Assembly (NCBI RefSeq): GCF_032854445.1
Contig: NC_088300.1
Span: forward strand, 20,503,608-20,567,607
DNA length: 64,000 nt
Source of the DNA: Liolophura sinensis
Taxonomy: Eukaryota; Mollusca; Polyplacophora; Chitonida; Chitonidae
Reading direction: 5' to 3'
The notes below the pieces were generated by a model. The model did not search any database and was not told the DNA's origin. It saw nothing but the letters and a program-made list of their open reading frames with translations. How positions within the stretch are numbered: the stretch's first letter is position 1; each line of letters opens with the position of its first letter. This document shows, one piece after another, positions 17,930 through 29,900 of the stretch. The position numbers were made by a program, and so were the translations under genes.

Positions 17930-20900
17930 AGAGAAAAAGAATGTTCTAACAAAGCTATCTTAGATGCTATCAGAAAGTCATTACGAGGTGAAGCTGCTAG
18001 GGTTTGACATTAGTCAAATTAGTCAAGTTACATTTAGTCAGGTGGTTAGTGGTGAGAGAATACAATTCAATAAGTTAACAAAAGGCACCTCTGGGTGAAA
18101 GACAAAGGCTTAGAACTACATTCTTGACAGGGTTACTAAATGAAAGCTTCAAGGCTGCTATATAATTTTAATTCGGACATCTCGTATAATGATCTGTTAC
18201 GTCAAGTTCGAGCAGTGAAGAAAATATGCTGAATGCAGGCCATTTAAAACCGGGTAAATCGAAAAGGGTCCAACAAACTTCAATAGAAATTAGTGGTAAT
18301 GAAAACAGAGCTCAGTTAAAATCGATCATGGAACGCTTGGAAGACAATGAGAACAAGTCTGAAGAAACCGTTCCCACGGTTTGTCCCAAATACTCGAACG
18401 TCTGGACTTAATCAACGAACAACGACCTCCCCTACCGGGCGGATTGGGAGTCGTTCTGCTGCGTGCCCGGATACCACAACGCTCAGTAGGAAGTCAAATG
18501 AGCCCAGTATAATTGTTAATGGTAAACACTACAAGTGTCTATTAGACACTGTTTCAGTGGTCACTACTGTTTCATATTGTTTTTATATTAACCATTTGAA
18601 AGATGTTTGAAGAGTTTACATTACATATCTGTGGAGTGGAAGGAGATAGCCTTCCTTACCACGGGTATGTAGAAGTCTTGCTAGGGGTTCCAGGTGGAAG
18701 GAGAAGTATTGTAGCACCTGTGCTCGTGGTTCCAGATACCGCCCATAACAACCATGTTCCGATGATTGTCTTGACAAATGTCATTAAGTTGTATGTAGAT
18801 GAGGTAAGCAGCCAAAGTGTTGGAGACTGGATGCCTGGTAGGTATTGTTCGGGCCACAAGCTGTCGACCAGTCTGTATTCAGTCCGATCAACAAGTGTGT
18901 GTCATGGGGTTTGTTAGGACCCTCTAAGGGTATCCCAACCAGTTATAGCAGAATGAGATAATGTAGGGTTAAACACCAGTTTACCTGTCAGTCCACAGCT
19001 TGTGGAGTATGCGCCAGATGGGGGTACAGCCACTGTAACCATACGAATTTGTAATGTTTCTGCTAAGCCCATCATTATTTCGCCAAAAAGTAAGCTGTGT
19101 GCCATTCAGGCTGTTTCATTTGTGTCCCCCAAGGGCTCGTCGTTGTCGGGTCCTAAACCTAAACAACAGCATGAGCAGACTGAGATAGAATCTGATTTAG
19201 GTGACAAACTTACACCGGCACAAACGTGTTAAGGTAAAATCACTGTTAAATCGTTGGTCTGGAGTCTTTTCCCAGAATTCCTTGGATTGAGGTCGCACAT
19301 CAACGGTGACCCACGAAATCAACTTTCATGACGAGACGCCTTTCAAAGAACCTCATAGGAGGATTCTGCTATGACCAAAGATGTAAGTAAAAATATACAA
19401 GAAATGCTAGATATAGGTGCCATACGAGAGTGGAACAGCCCATTCCCCACAGAAAATTCTTTGAGATTTAGTATGGACTACCGCTAACTTAATTCCAGAA
19501 CAATCAGAGACGCGTATGACTTGCCTCGCATCGATTAGACCTTGGACTGCCTAACAGGTGCAAAATTGTTTACCAAACTTGGGCTTCGACCAGGTTTCTG
19601 GTTGATAGAAGTTCGAGAGGAGGATAAATACAAAACTGCCTTATCCGTAGAACTACTCGGGTTTTATGAATGTAAAATGTTTGCCCTCACTAACGCCCGG
19701 CTACCTTTCACAGGCTTATGTAAAACTGTGTTAGGGATATCAATCTAATAGAGTGTCAGGTTTATATTGACGACATTGTTTTCTCTAAGGCCTTGGAAGA
19801 ACATCTAGTGCGACCGGAAAACGTGTTCGTCCGCCTGCAGCATGGTTTAAAACTGAAGCCTTCTAAGGGTGAGTTTTTTCCAAACTAAAGTCAGATACCT
19901 GGGACACATTGTGTGGGAGCACAGCCTTCAAGCTGATCCTGAGAAAATCGAAGTTTTAAAGTGCTGGCCGGAGCCCAGAAATCCAAAAGAACTTAGACAG
20001 TTCCTCGGATTCTCGGGGTATTACGGCCGTTTTGTGGTAAAATTATGCGCACCTTGCTATACTTCTCCACGTACGACTTAAATGTCGTGTACATGTCCGG
20101 TTTACAACATTGCGGGTTTCCACCCATAATGCTGGGCGCCGTCGTATAAGTGAAATATTTTTGAGTGGACGCTCTTTCTCGGCATCCTGCCATTTTATCT
20201 CCTGCGGTTTGCGCAGGCCAAAGTTTGGGTGCTGGACCATTGGTGGAAAGTTTAGGGTGTTCTCTGGACCGTGACTAGGAAGAAAAGGTGAGTCTTTTAA
20301 CATGTGTGGCGGCATCTCTGGTATGTTTGCCATTGCTATCCGATGTTTGCCTTTTCTATCCGATCATTCTGGATGGCGTTCATCTCAGCTTTCTGACCCA
20401 GCAATTGCAAGAGTTGCTTTTATAAACAACTTTATAGCGGACGGAAAACAACCTCAAAACAAGGGAGTGCGTGACGACATGGGTCACCTTGGCGTGTCCA
20501 GTACCCTGGACATTTGTCGTAAATCCAAACCGCCCAGTAAAACCTCCTTCCTTGTGAGGGTTAATTCCACCCAGCCCATGGAGTTGGTTTGTCTTGATTA
20601 CCCATCTTTGGAAACTTCCAAGGGAGGTTATGATGATATCTGATCATTTTACACGGTACGCTCAGGCCTTACCGACCAAGAATGAAACTGTCAGATTAAC
20701 GGCTTGAGTATTGTTCGATTATTGCTTTGTACATTACGCTTTCCCGGTGCGACTCCATAGTGACCAAGGTAGAAATTTTGAGTCCGATGTGATCAAAGAG
20801 TTATGTACAATTGCTGGAGAGGAGAAGACCCGGACGACCTCTTACCATCCAAAAGGTAATGGTATGTGTGAACGTTTTAATTAGAATTTGATTCACTTCG

Positions 20901-21260
20901 CTAGGTGTTCTAGCGGAAAAGCAGAAGTCTGATTGGGACAGCCATGTTCCGTGTCTTGTACACGCATACAATGGCACCAGACCCGAGTCAACAACCTATA
21001 CTCCATATTACCTTATGTTCGACCGACACCCTCGGTTGCCTATTGATGCATATTTGGTATTGACCCTAATGATTGTAACATAAAGTCACCTAAAACAACG
21101 TACGCCTCCGAACTCCAAAAAAGGTTGGAGTGTGCTTACAAATTAGCCTCCGCTGAAGCTTTTAAGTCTTCAAGTAGATATAAGAAGCGGTAGGAGAGGT
21201 AAGAGAGTCGACTAGGTGATCGAGTACTCTTGAGAAATGCTGGACTGAATGATGAACATA
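17930..21260 (+). pseudogene. Decayed Ty3/gypsy element, conventional RT then IN order
   Basis: Gag-like remnant (ILDAIRKSLRGEAARV near 17965). Protease remnant near 18510-18580, with LLDTV in place of LLDTG. An LCAIQAVSF linker near 19097. RT pieces run 19260-20040: an AIREWNSPFP block, VYIDDIVFSK near 19762, YLGHIV near 19900 and FLGFSGYYGRF near 20005. Integrase runs 20460-21010: GHLGVSS, LVCLDYPSLE (first Asp), [11 protein letters not shown] near 20752 (second Asp) and NGMCERF near 20862 (Glu). Many frameshifts and stops. RNase H is missing and a SINE tail lies at 20105-20166. No paired LTRs found. Unlike the element at 1250-7916, integrase follows RT. Confidence 0.85.
20105..20166 (+). 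mobile_element. SINE 3' fragment inside the gypsy relic
   Basis: Carries the GGGTTTCCACCC and CCGTCGTATAAGTGAAATAT blocks of the SINE body only. It sits where the RNase H domain should be. Confidence 0.75.
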
Positions 21261-22107
21261 AATTAGCAAACCGGTGGGGAAACACATCCTCCACACTTCC
21301 AGTGATATTACACGTAAAACATTTAATTCAAAATATATATGTGTACACATTTACATATAAAACGTGTACTGATAACTGATCTGAGTTTGGACAGTAGTGA
21401 TGTGGTAACCATTCAAATTGTAATTTTATTCTTACTTTATAATTAATTATCCGTATTAGTCGTTTATGAGTGTTATAAAAGAATTTACAATTCCCTGTTA
21501 TTACATGTACATGTGTTCTCCACAGCGGGGACGGGGGAGGGGGGGGGGCGGTGTAAAATGTCTCCTCTGTCCATAGCTGAGAGTTGTCTCTGCGTAGAGG
21601 TATAGGTATGTGTGCTTTGTTTAGTACCATGCTCATGAAGGCAAGTTAAGCTTTTGCACCTCAAACGTCTGCCCCACTTGCACCCTGGCCTTTGCGTGGG
21701 CACTTGTACCTCTGATGGTGGGGTTCCTGCAGGGTGAGGTTTTCTTCCAAGTAAATAAATATATTTTACATTATATTTATATAATTTCTGTATCAAATTA
21801 CCTCCCTTTACCTTCTTCGTTTTTTCATAATTTTTATAACTTATTTACTTTTGGCAGTGGGACATTAAAGATGTTTACAATTTTTCTGGCGTGTGCATGT
21901 GTATCGTGTGAGGTAAAAGTTTCTCACATATACACACAAAAATACCCGTTACTGTATCCATTTGGTAATCACGAATTTTTTCTTAATTCTTCTCCAGACT
22001 TTGTTGAAGTCCATCTTTTTGATTTACCACAAGTATGTGTTTTTCACATTTCCACAACGATGTTTCAATGGCAAGGCAATTAAACCAAGCGCCAATAAAT
22101 GCTGTTT
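21261..22107. other. No gene; G-run
   Basis: AT-rich sequence apart from a run of guanines at 21523-21550 that could fold as a G-quadruplex. No coding frame with recognisable motifs. Confidence 0.5.
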
Positions 22108-22713
22108 CTAAAATGATAAAAAGGTACCTGAAATGCGACGAAAGCCAGCCATGACCTGATCAGCTTCAAGCCCTCTCGGAAACCTCCTTAGTAATCGACC
22201 GATACTGGCTGCTACATCTTCCCGCACAATCCTAGACACACTAGACTTGAAAATATCACATGAACAGTCTCCCATGGTTATCAGAAAGCTGTCCTTGGTC
22301 ATAAATCAGAGACATACAGACTTGGACCACCACAGGCAGTGCACCAGATGTGTTTCTCTCCAAGTAAACAAGGCAGCCTGACAAAAATATGATCGTCTTG
22401 GGCCAAAATCGGTACCACACCCGTACCTGGTGAAGTGTGCATGATTGTTCCAACAGATTTTGCCTGTCACGTAAAACACCTTCTGGACAAATGCGATCAA
22501 TTGTCCGCCTGATATTTCGCCTAGCAGCCGCCATGATTGGTGGTAGTATTTTGCTTAAGCAACCTCCTTACTATACTTAAGCAATTTACGTAATTTGCTC
22601 AAGTTTTGCGTGTGGCTTAAGTTTTTTCGAGAACCACACCATGTTGGACTTAAGCAAATCACTAACGACTTAAACAATTTACTGAACTTAAAAAGCTTTG
22701 TGAAACCGGGCCC
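22108..22713 (-). pseudogene. Harbinger (HARBI1-like) transposase, N-terminal half, with one terminal repeat
   Basis: On the minus strand, 22530-22306 reads RRNIRRT, RDRQNLLEQ, then YRFWPKTIIFL and ALPVVVQVCMSL. After a frame break, 22302-22108 reads SFLITMGDCSCDIFKSSVSR, FPRGLEADQ and GFRRISG. This is the order of the N-terminal half of PIF/Harbinger transposases, whose FP..E and GF..I.G blocks precede the catalytic core. The catalytic half is missing. Upstream (22540-22713) is a CTTAAG-rich stretch ending TGAAACCGGGCCC, which looks like a Harbinger terminal repeat. The other terminal repeat was not found. Confidence 0.7.
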
Positions 22714-22717
22714 ATGA

Positions 22718-22860
22718 CTGGTTGGGTCGGTGTCAGTATACTGTGACAGGGTGGGGTGTCATGTCTAATGTCTTCAGCATGATACTTTAGTGGCTGCAGC
22801 ACTTTAGCGACATGGTCTCGCCATGTCACCATGGAGACATGATATACACATATAATGACT
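22718..22860 (+). repeat. Dispersed repeat, copy 1
   Basis: The block GGTGTCAGTATACTGTGACA...GTGTCATGTCTAATGTCTTC is also found, diverged, at about 38950-39045. Family unknown. Confidence 0.6.
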
Positions 22861-23922
22861 CATTATCGTCATATGACAAAATTGTTTAGTACAATCTTAA
22901 ATCCCAAGCATGCATGCAAACATACATCAGTCGTAAGCTTGCATTCCCTGGTCGTTGCAGAAAGAAAAGGATTTTTAAAAAGTAATAAATAGCATCTGGT
23001 GAACTGTTAATGTTGTATAGAATAAAATTGGGTGTCTCATTTTGACTCGTCCACAAACATTGTTCACCTCCGTTTTCTCGACAAATGTCTGCAGCATTTC
23101 ACTTTCAGTCCTTTATTTATTAACTTTATAAGAGTACATTGCTACGTACTCGTCTACAAATAGAAACATGGGATTGGGTATTTCCTACCGATGTCGCCAT
23201 ATGAGGGGATTAATTACAACAACAAAGCCGCGTTGTGTAACCTGACATTTCCTACCCTGACCTTTTCGAATATAAAGTGATCGTTATTTCACCTACAACC
23301 CATACGGGAAGCCAGTCGCATCAAGAATAATTCCGAGACGACCACGTGTAGTATGTTGTTCAATCAACATTTGTGAGTAGGCTAAATGCCATACATATTT
23401 CCAGGATCTGCTCAGTTCTGGCCAGAGTTAGTTCCAGTGCCTTTATACATGTACGTCTGTGGTTTCCAAAGTTAGGAAAAAGATATTTTATCTTCGAGCA
23501 CTCTGAAGGTCGGATATCCCTTGAGTTAGCTCTGTTTTTCTTCCGTTTCTCCGGATGGTGACACTTTAGATTCTGGTGTAGATAATTCTTCGTTGTTTAC
23601 TGGTGCTTATTTGGTTTCTGCCTCAGCTGAATCTAAAACCTTGAGAACGTTTTCCACCTACAATTGCGAAATTTTTACAAATTTACAGAACTATATTTCT
23701 TATACTCAAATAATTTCTAAACTAAGCATTTTCTGATTTTAGAGCCACTTCCAATGAAAATATATAATCGCCATAATATCAGTTGATAACACTACATAGT
23801 AGTTATTAATACATTTAAGAAACTGCTTTTAAGGTATCAGTAGTGTTAATTAGGTTTTTGCTTCTTACGGTACATTTTAGTTTGTTGTTTCAATGTTCTT
23901 CCCAAAAATTTGCCATGTGGTA
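22861..23922. other. 3' flank of the STAND gene, no gene seen
   Basis: Lies downstream of the last recognised exon of the minus-strand gene. I find no further exon and no obvious poly-A signal close to the stop codon. A TTTATT near 23110 (AATAAA on the minus strand) is far away. Confidence 0.4.
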
Positions 23923-26900
23923 TTAAGGCTTGTCCCTTCTCACCTTTTCTGAAATTCCATCCTCGTTGCTCCATCTAACCTTTATCTCAGAGAGAAATTT
24001 TCTCGCGAGATCAAATCTAGCTGCCATGGCAACTGTCTCTGAGGCAAACATTTGGAACCTACATTCATCCATGGAACTCTCGTAGAGTCGTTCTGCAAAC
24101 GGGACAGCGTCACAAACTTGATTGTCCTCTCGCATGTATAGTATTACATTGCACAACAATATCTACAATCAAAAAGAGTGAACAGTTTGCCATGAAATCT
24201 GAATTCCATCCTAAAGTGAAAACGAATGTTTTAATACTTTTCTAGAAGAAAAATCGATTCACAGCCTTATACAATGTTCACACTTTTTCATACCTCTTTG
24301 CACTAAAGCGGTACACAACAGGATCTGTGTTTTAAATGTTTCCATCACCCAAGAGGCGATTTTGTGGGCGATGGTATGTATTTATTAGAATATGAGACGT
24401 TTCATTTCAGTCGTATCCATATATATATATATAAGTTACATAATAGCATTCATCACACACCTTGCTGCTTGGGAAGTATTTCAATCCCATGTGCAGAACC
24501 TCCATTATCAGATCTCTCTTTTCAGGTCCACACCAGCCAGCTGCTTGTTTGAAGAACTCGTCCCCTTCTGTCCCCTCAGTGGAAGTATGATAGTTCTCAA
24601 TCATTCGCAGGAAACCTTCCTTGTCATCGCGCGGTATCATGTGCAATTCCGCGGTATACTCAACCAAGCCTTTTGAGAACGGCCAGCTGAAATTTAGTTA
24701 AAACTTGGAATAATATAAGGTGCAGGCATAAAACAGTTATGCATTTATTAATGCTTTAACAGAATATTTACCCGAGTGTAAACTGTGTTTTGGAAACGCT
24801 TAAAAAATTAATTTGTTCATTTTAAGAGAAATTCTGTAGTCTGAGTGATGCTAGAATTTGTCCTGTTATTATAACATAATGTCCTATTAATATTCTGTCA
24901 CATTTAAGATAATATTGTTTAAGTCTAATAGAATTTGTGAGTTACATTTAAGAGAATGACCTGATGTAATAGCAGAATACATTTCAGCATCACTCACACA
25001 AAAGAATTTCTGTTAAATTTAACTGTGTGCTATTACTTTGATAGCCGACGTCGAACTGCTTCATCACAAAAACAACTGGGCACAAACGGACAACACTTGG
25101 AATTGAGCAATACACAAATGTCTTCCCGTTATAAAATTGTTTAATACTTTACACTGACATTGAGATAGCATGTTCCAAACTATATTCTTTAGGATGCTCC
25201 GGCCTTTGGTCCTCTGGGAGCTTTGAGTCTAAGAAGTGAAGGTGGATGTAGTTTCTGTCGCACGCAACCGAACTCTTCAGCATCGCCATGGTTATCTTCC
25301 TGGCATCATCATAGCGACCCTTCTCCAAACAGTAGCGGGCAATCTCAGCGTGCAGCCTTGGCAGACAACGGTCCATTTCATTCTTTTCAACGAGAGCATT
25401 GACTGAAAATCGGGAAAAGTAATATCTTACAACAACCACAAAAAGCATGGGACAGCTAAATCTGAATCTGACCACAAAACATCACGGATGTGACTGTTAC
25501 AGTTTAAACAGTTTTCATTTCCAACTACCATGGCTTTAGCACAGTTACGAGAGCAGGGCTTGGCGCATGTAGACATATGTATCATGCATGCCTTCATTTT
25601 GTTACATTTTGGAATTGAATTTGAATCCATGCTTAGAAAATCATCTGTCCATGGTTACATGTTACCACATTTACTACCTAATTACTCTACTGGTGTCTAG
25701 GTTAAATGGGTGTTGCGCTCAGGAACGTGGCTCCGTGGTTTAGAAGTGGTATACAAATGTCGGATATGACGCTCAGGCGCACTACTCGTGTTACAGAAAC
25801 TTCTGGCGATTTCATGGGGCTTGTTCTCAAAGGGGACTTACGACGATCTTACACTTACGCCCGCCTTAAGCCACGAAAAACCTGTAAATATGATGGCAAA
25901 TGTGGAACACAGACGCCACGTTAAGCGTCAGGGAAAACATTATGCATTTTTCAGTAACTCGCCTCAGAAAACACTCGTCGCAGCCTTTCGTCAACTTTTA
26001 TGTTGTTGTCCCTGCGATGTTGCGTCAACTTTTTTTTACCTTTAATTTTTCTTTGAAGAGCTCTACATCTTGTTCAAATCTAGGTAGTTAATTGGTCCTA
26101 GAAGCTACGCCCGCTGGAGAGATTTAAGACGTGCTTTGAGAAACCGACGCAGAAAAATAGTAAGTCTGTCGTAAATACCATACGCCGTCACAGAGTTAAG
26201 ACACTTTTGAGAAACAACCTCCAGTGCTGGTATGACGAGAACGTCCCACATGCCACATAACTTAAGCACTGTTAATCTGTGGATGGGCGTCGGGATCCTT
26301 CGGGGTCTTCTTGTTTTCTTGCTGGTCGCCGTTCTATCATTGAGTATACGGCGTAAATCACCAATCAAATAAATAAATACGATAACCAACAAGGAGCAAG
26401 ATGGACTTCATAATTGCATGGTATAAGAGGAAGTCTGGCGTATATGTACTATGACTTCATTACTGGTATGAGACGTTTAACGTTTATGTTAACACCGGGA
26501 TTCAATTACATACAAAACTCTTCTGTGTCTTCGGTACTTCGCTAACAAATATCGTCAACGGAAAAGCCTACTTACACGCCGGCCAGTAATAAGGGAGGCT
26601 CTCCTCTTGTCTGCCTTGATGCCTAGCTAGGTTGAGCGCCAGGTTCTCTCTTGCCATGATTATCTCTTTGAGGTGACTTGGATATTCATTTACCTATAAT
26701 GGAAAAAGATATGAAAGGAGTAAGATTTTCAAGTAGAGGAAAAGGAGTAGATAACAGTAAAGGTTGTTCCCGACATTGTGAATAATGACATATAGCAAAA
26801 TCCGAGTAAATAGAGTAACACAAAAAAGCAGCATGTCGGATAAGAAATCTACTTAAATCTGAGCTGCACCTTGTTGCAAAATTTCAAAGTTAAACTTGTC

Positions 26901-29900
26901 AAAAATACGTGTCTACCAAACACTAAATTATTCCACCTGTAAACTAAACTTTCACGACTTAACACAACTACCATACTTAGCCAGGCGGTGTTAACTTGTA
27001 CACAAAACTACTTAGACAGGCGGTGTTAACATATACGCAAGAATGCTTAACAAGAACAACTATACAGGAGGGGTTATTGTGTATTTTTTAGCCAGAGTAA
27101 AAAAGTATAGATATGTACAACTATGCGTTCGCGATATTCTAACATCCAGAATAGCATAGCAGAATAGCAGAACATTTTCCCTTTTTCTTAACTTTTGTAA
27201 CTTTTTGCTAGGTTTCCACGTTTTCACCTTGGTGAAACAAGTGGAAACGTTTTCACCCAGGTGGAAACTCACGTGATGCAAGAAGCCTCGTTCTCGTTTC
27301 CGTGGGCAGAATGATGATGAACTACAACAGGTAAGAGCTTCAGCATGACGGAGAAAGGCGTGGAAGAGACAAGTCACATGGAATTCCACACGACCTCCCC
27401 AAAATGTGTCCCCAAAATTTTATCTGTAGTCAAAATGATTTCATCTTCCATTTTCCGCCATTTTTGGACCAAAACGAGGCATTTGGTATCACATGAGTAT
27501 CGCCTGGGTGAACCTTTTCACGCAGGTGAAACCAGTTTCCACCTGGGTGAAAACGGTTTCCATTTGGGCGCAAACCTTCTCACCTAGGTGAAAACCTTTC
27601 AACCAAGTGGAAACCTAAGAAAAAAGTTATAAAAGGAAAAAAGGAAAATGTCGTATATGGACCATCATAGATTACTCTTAGCATTTGGGTATGAGTTGTA
27701 ATGTATAAAGGCTAGACATTACGGGACCTCCGTGGCTCAGTTGGTTAGCGCGCTAGCGCAGCGTAATGACCCAGGAGTCTCTCACCAATGCGGTCGCTGT
27801 GAATTCAAGTTCAGCTCATGCTGGTTTCCTCTCCGGTCGAACGTGGGAAGGTCTGTCGAAAACCTGCGGATGGTCGTGTGTTTCCCCCGGGCTCTGCCCG
27901 GTTTCCACCCACTATAATGTTGGCCTATAAGTGAAATACTCTTGAGTACGGCGTAAAACACCAATGAAATAAATAAATAAATAAATCGACATTATGTTTT
28001 TCTCCATGTTTCACGGTTGTTGGTTTTAACATCACCTCATAGATTCTTAAGGCGTTTCTGCAGTACTCCTCAGCCTTGGTAAAGTTGTTGCGTATAACTT
28101 CGAGTGTACTCAAGTTCAAGTTAGCCACAGCTGTGCTCGGATGATCTTCTCCCACTGCATTCACTTTTATCTCCAGCGATCTACAACACATAATGGCCTT
28201 AAAGCTACGTTATTTATTTATTTACTTTTTTTATTCCATTGGTGTTTTACGCCGTACTGAAGAACATTCACTTCTGTGACGGCATTATGGTCGGAGGAAC
28301 TGGGCAGACCCTGCGGAAACTCGCCACCATCCGACAACAAGTTTATCTGCACACAACTAATGACTCCTCGACGGACTAACTTTATGTACTACGTCGGTAT
28401 CTCAAAGCACGTCTTAAATCTCTCCGCTAGGCGTAACTTCTACGACCTATAAGTGATCTAGTTTTGGACAAAAACTGGAACTCTTAAATGAAAAAATTGA
28501 ATAAAATATACACGCACTTACGTAGAGACAACAACAAAGAACAGAGAGAAACCGTTTTGGCGGCGAACTTTCACATTTCGCCACCGTACTCCTTTCTTGA
28601 TGGCTTAACTTGAATGCTGCAGGTTATCGAGATCAGATCCTTCAGTCTGATGTCGTTCCCTTTCCAATAGTGTCACGGCCCGAATCACATTTCAGCAGGA
28701 CAATGGTCGTTTCAATACGGTTCGGATGACAATAACATTTATGGATGCAAACAACTTTCATGTGGACGCATGGCTTACAAATTCACATGGTTTAGGACCT
28801 ACTGAGAACATTTGAGACGAAATGAACCGACACCAGCCCTACAAAATTGACGTAATGGCTGGTGGCCTAACCAGGATCTGGACAGAAGAAAAATTCCCGA
28901 GCACGGCGCTGAAGACCATTCACATAAAAAAGACAAGTGTTAGTATCTACAAAAGCTCACCGTTTATACAGTTTTTCAGCTTCGTCAAGTTGGTTCATCT
29001 TCCTGTGACAGAGGGCCATGTTTGTCATCAAATTTCCTATTGTTAATGGCAGCTGACCGGGAAAAGCCTCCTCGTACATCTGAAAAATGTTAATTTTGAA
29101 TTTTGTGTCGGTGCATGGTTTTATAAAATCACAAATATTTTATGATCCCAACAACCGTATTTAATCTTAGAATCCACTCTTTCCGTTCAACAGTAAATAT
29201 TACAACAGTAGAAGTAATAAAAACTTCACCCAAAGGCGAAAACAAAAGTACAAAAACTGACATGCAACATTATAAATATGGTTAGTTGGCCCATATATGG
29301 AATTTAACCATTTAACTGCATTTTATTCCGTCAAAAGAGAATCCGAAAAAAATGTGTTAAAAGAAAAGAACATATTTATACAACCCATACCTTAAATGAA
29401 AGAGCTATACCTGAGGTTAAATGAAAGATCTCAATTTTCTGCCAGCAGTGCTTGTTATCTGAATATTAAATAGTTGAAGATCAAAGACTTAGAAATCTTC
29501 TTTAGGCCGTGATTTTACCAGATTACATACGTCATCATGTATAGCTGTGTGGCCCGGTAGCACATCCAAAACTTTTCCATTTTAGAGTTGGTTTTCACAG
29601 ACTTTAACACCACGATTGTCACGATATACATGTGTATATAGTTGAGACTGGAAATGTATGTTAATCATATGGTAAGAGTAAATTCTTACGCATCATGACG
29701 TCGCAATGAATATTCAAGAGGAGTCAAGAAGGTTTTCGATGGACAAGCCCAAAAACATGTCGGGGTTTCAATGTTCCTCGAATCGGTGGATTTTGTAGAA
29801 AAGATCGATGCTTAAAACAGTTTTTTTTCTTAAGAAAACTTTAGAAAATCTATAAAAAAAAGTTTCATACAGTTTGTATAGCTCTTTTATTTAAGGTATA

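Noticed and set aside
21523-21550. G-quadruplex regulatory element
   Set aside because: The G-run could fold, but it is isolated from any gene; simple repeat is the plainer reading.
23923-25475. Stop codon at 25149 as the end of the TPR gene
   Set aside because: Two further exons (24686-24461, 24162-23923) continue the frame when exon 24 uses the donor at 25158, so this stop is probably intronic. The donor GTCAGT is weak, so some doubt remains.
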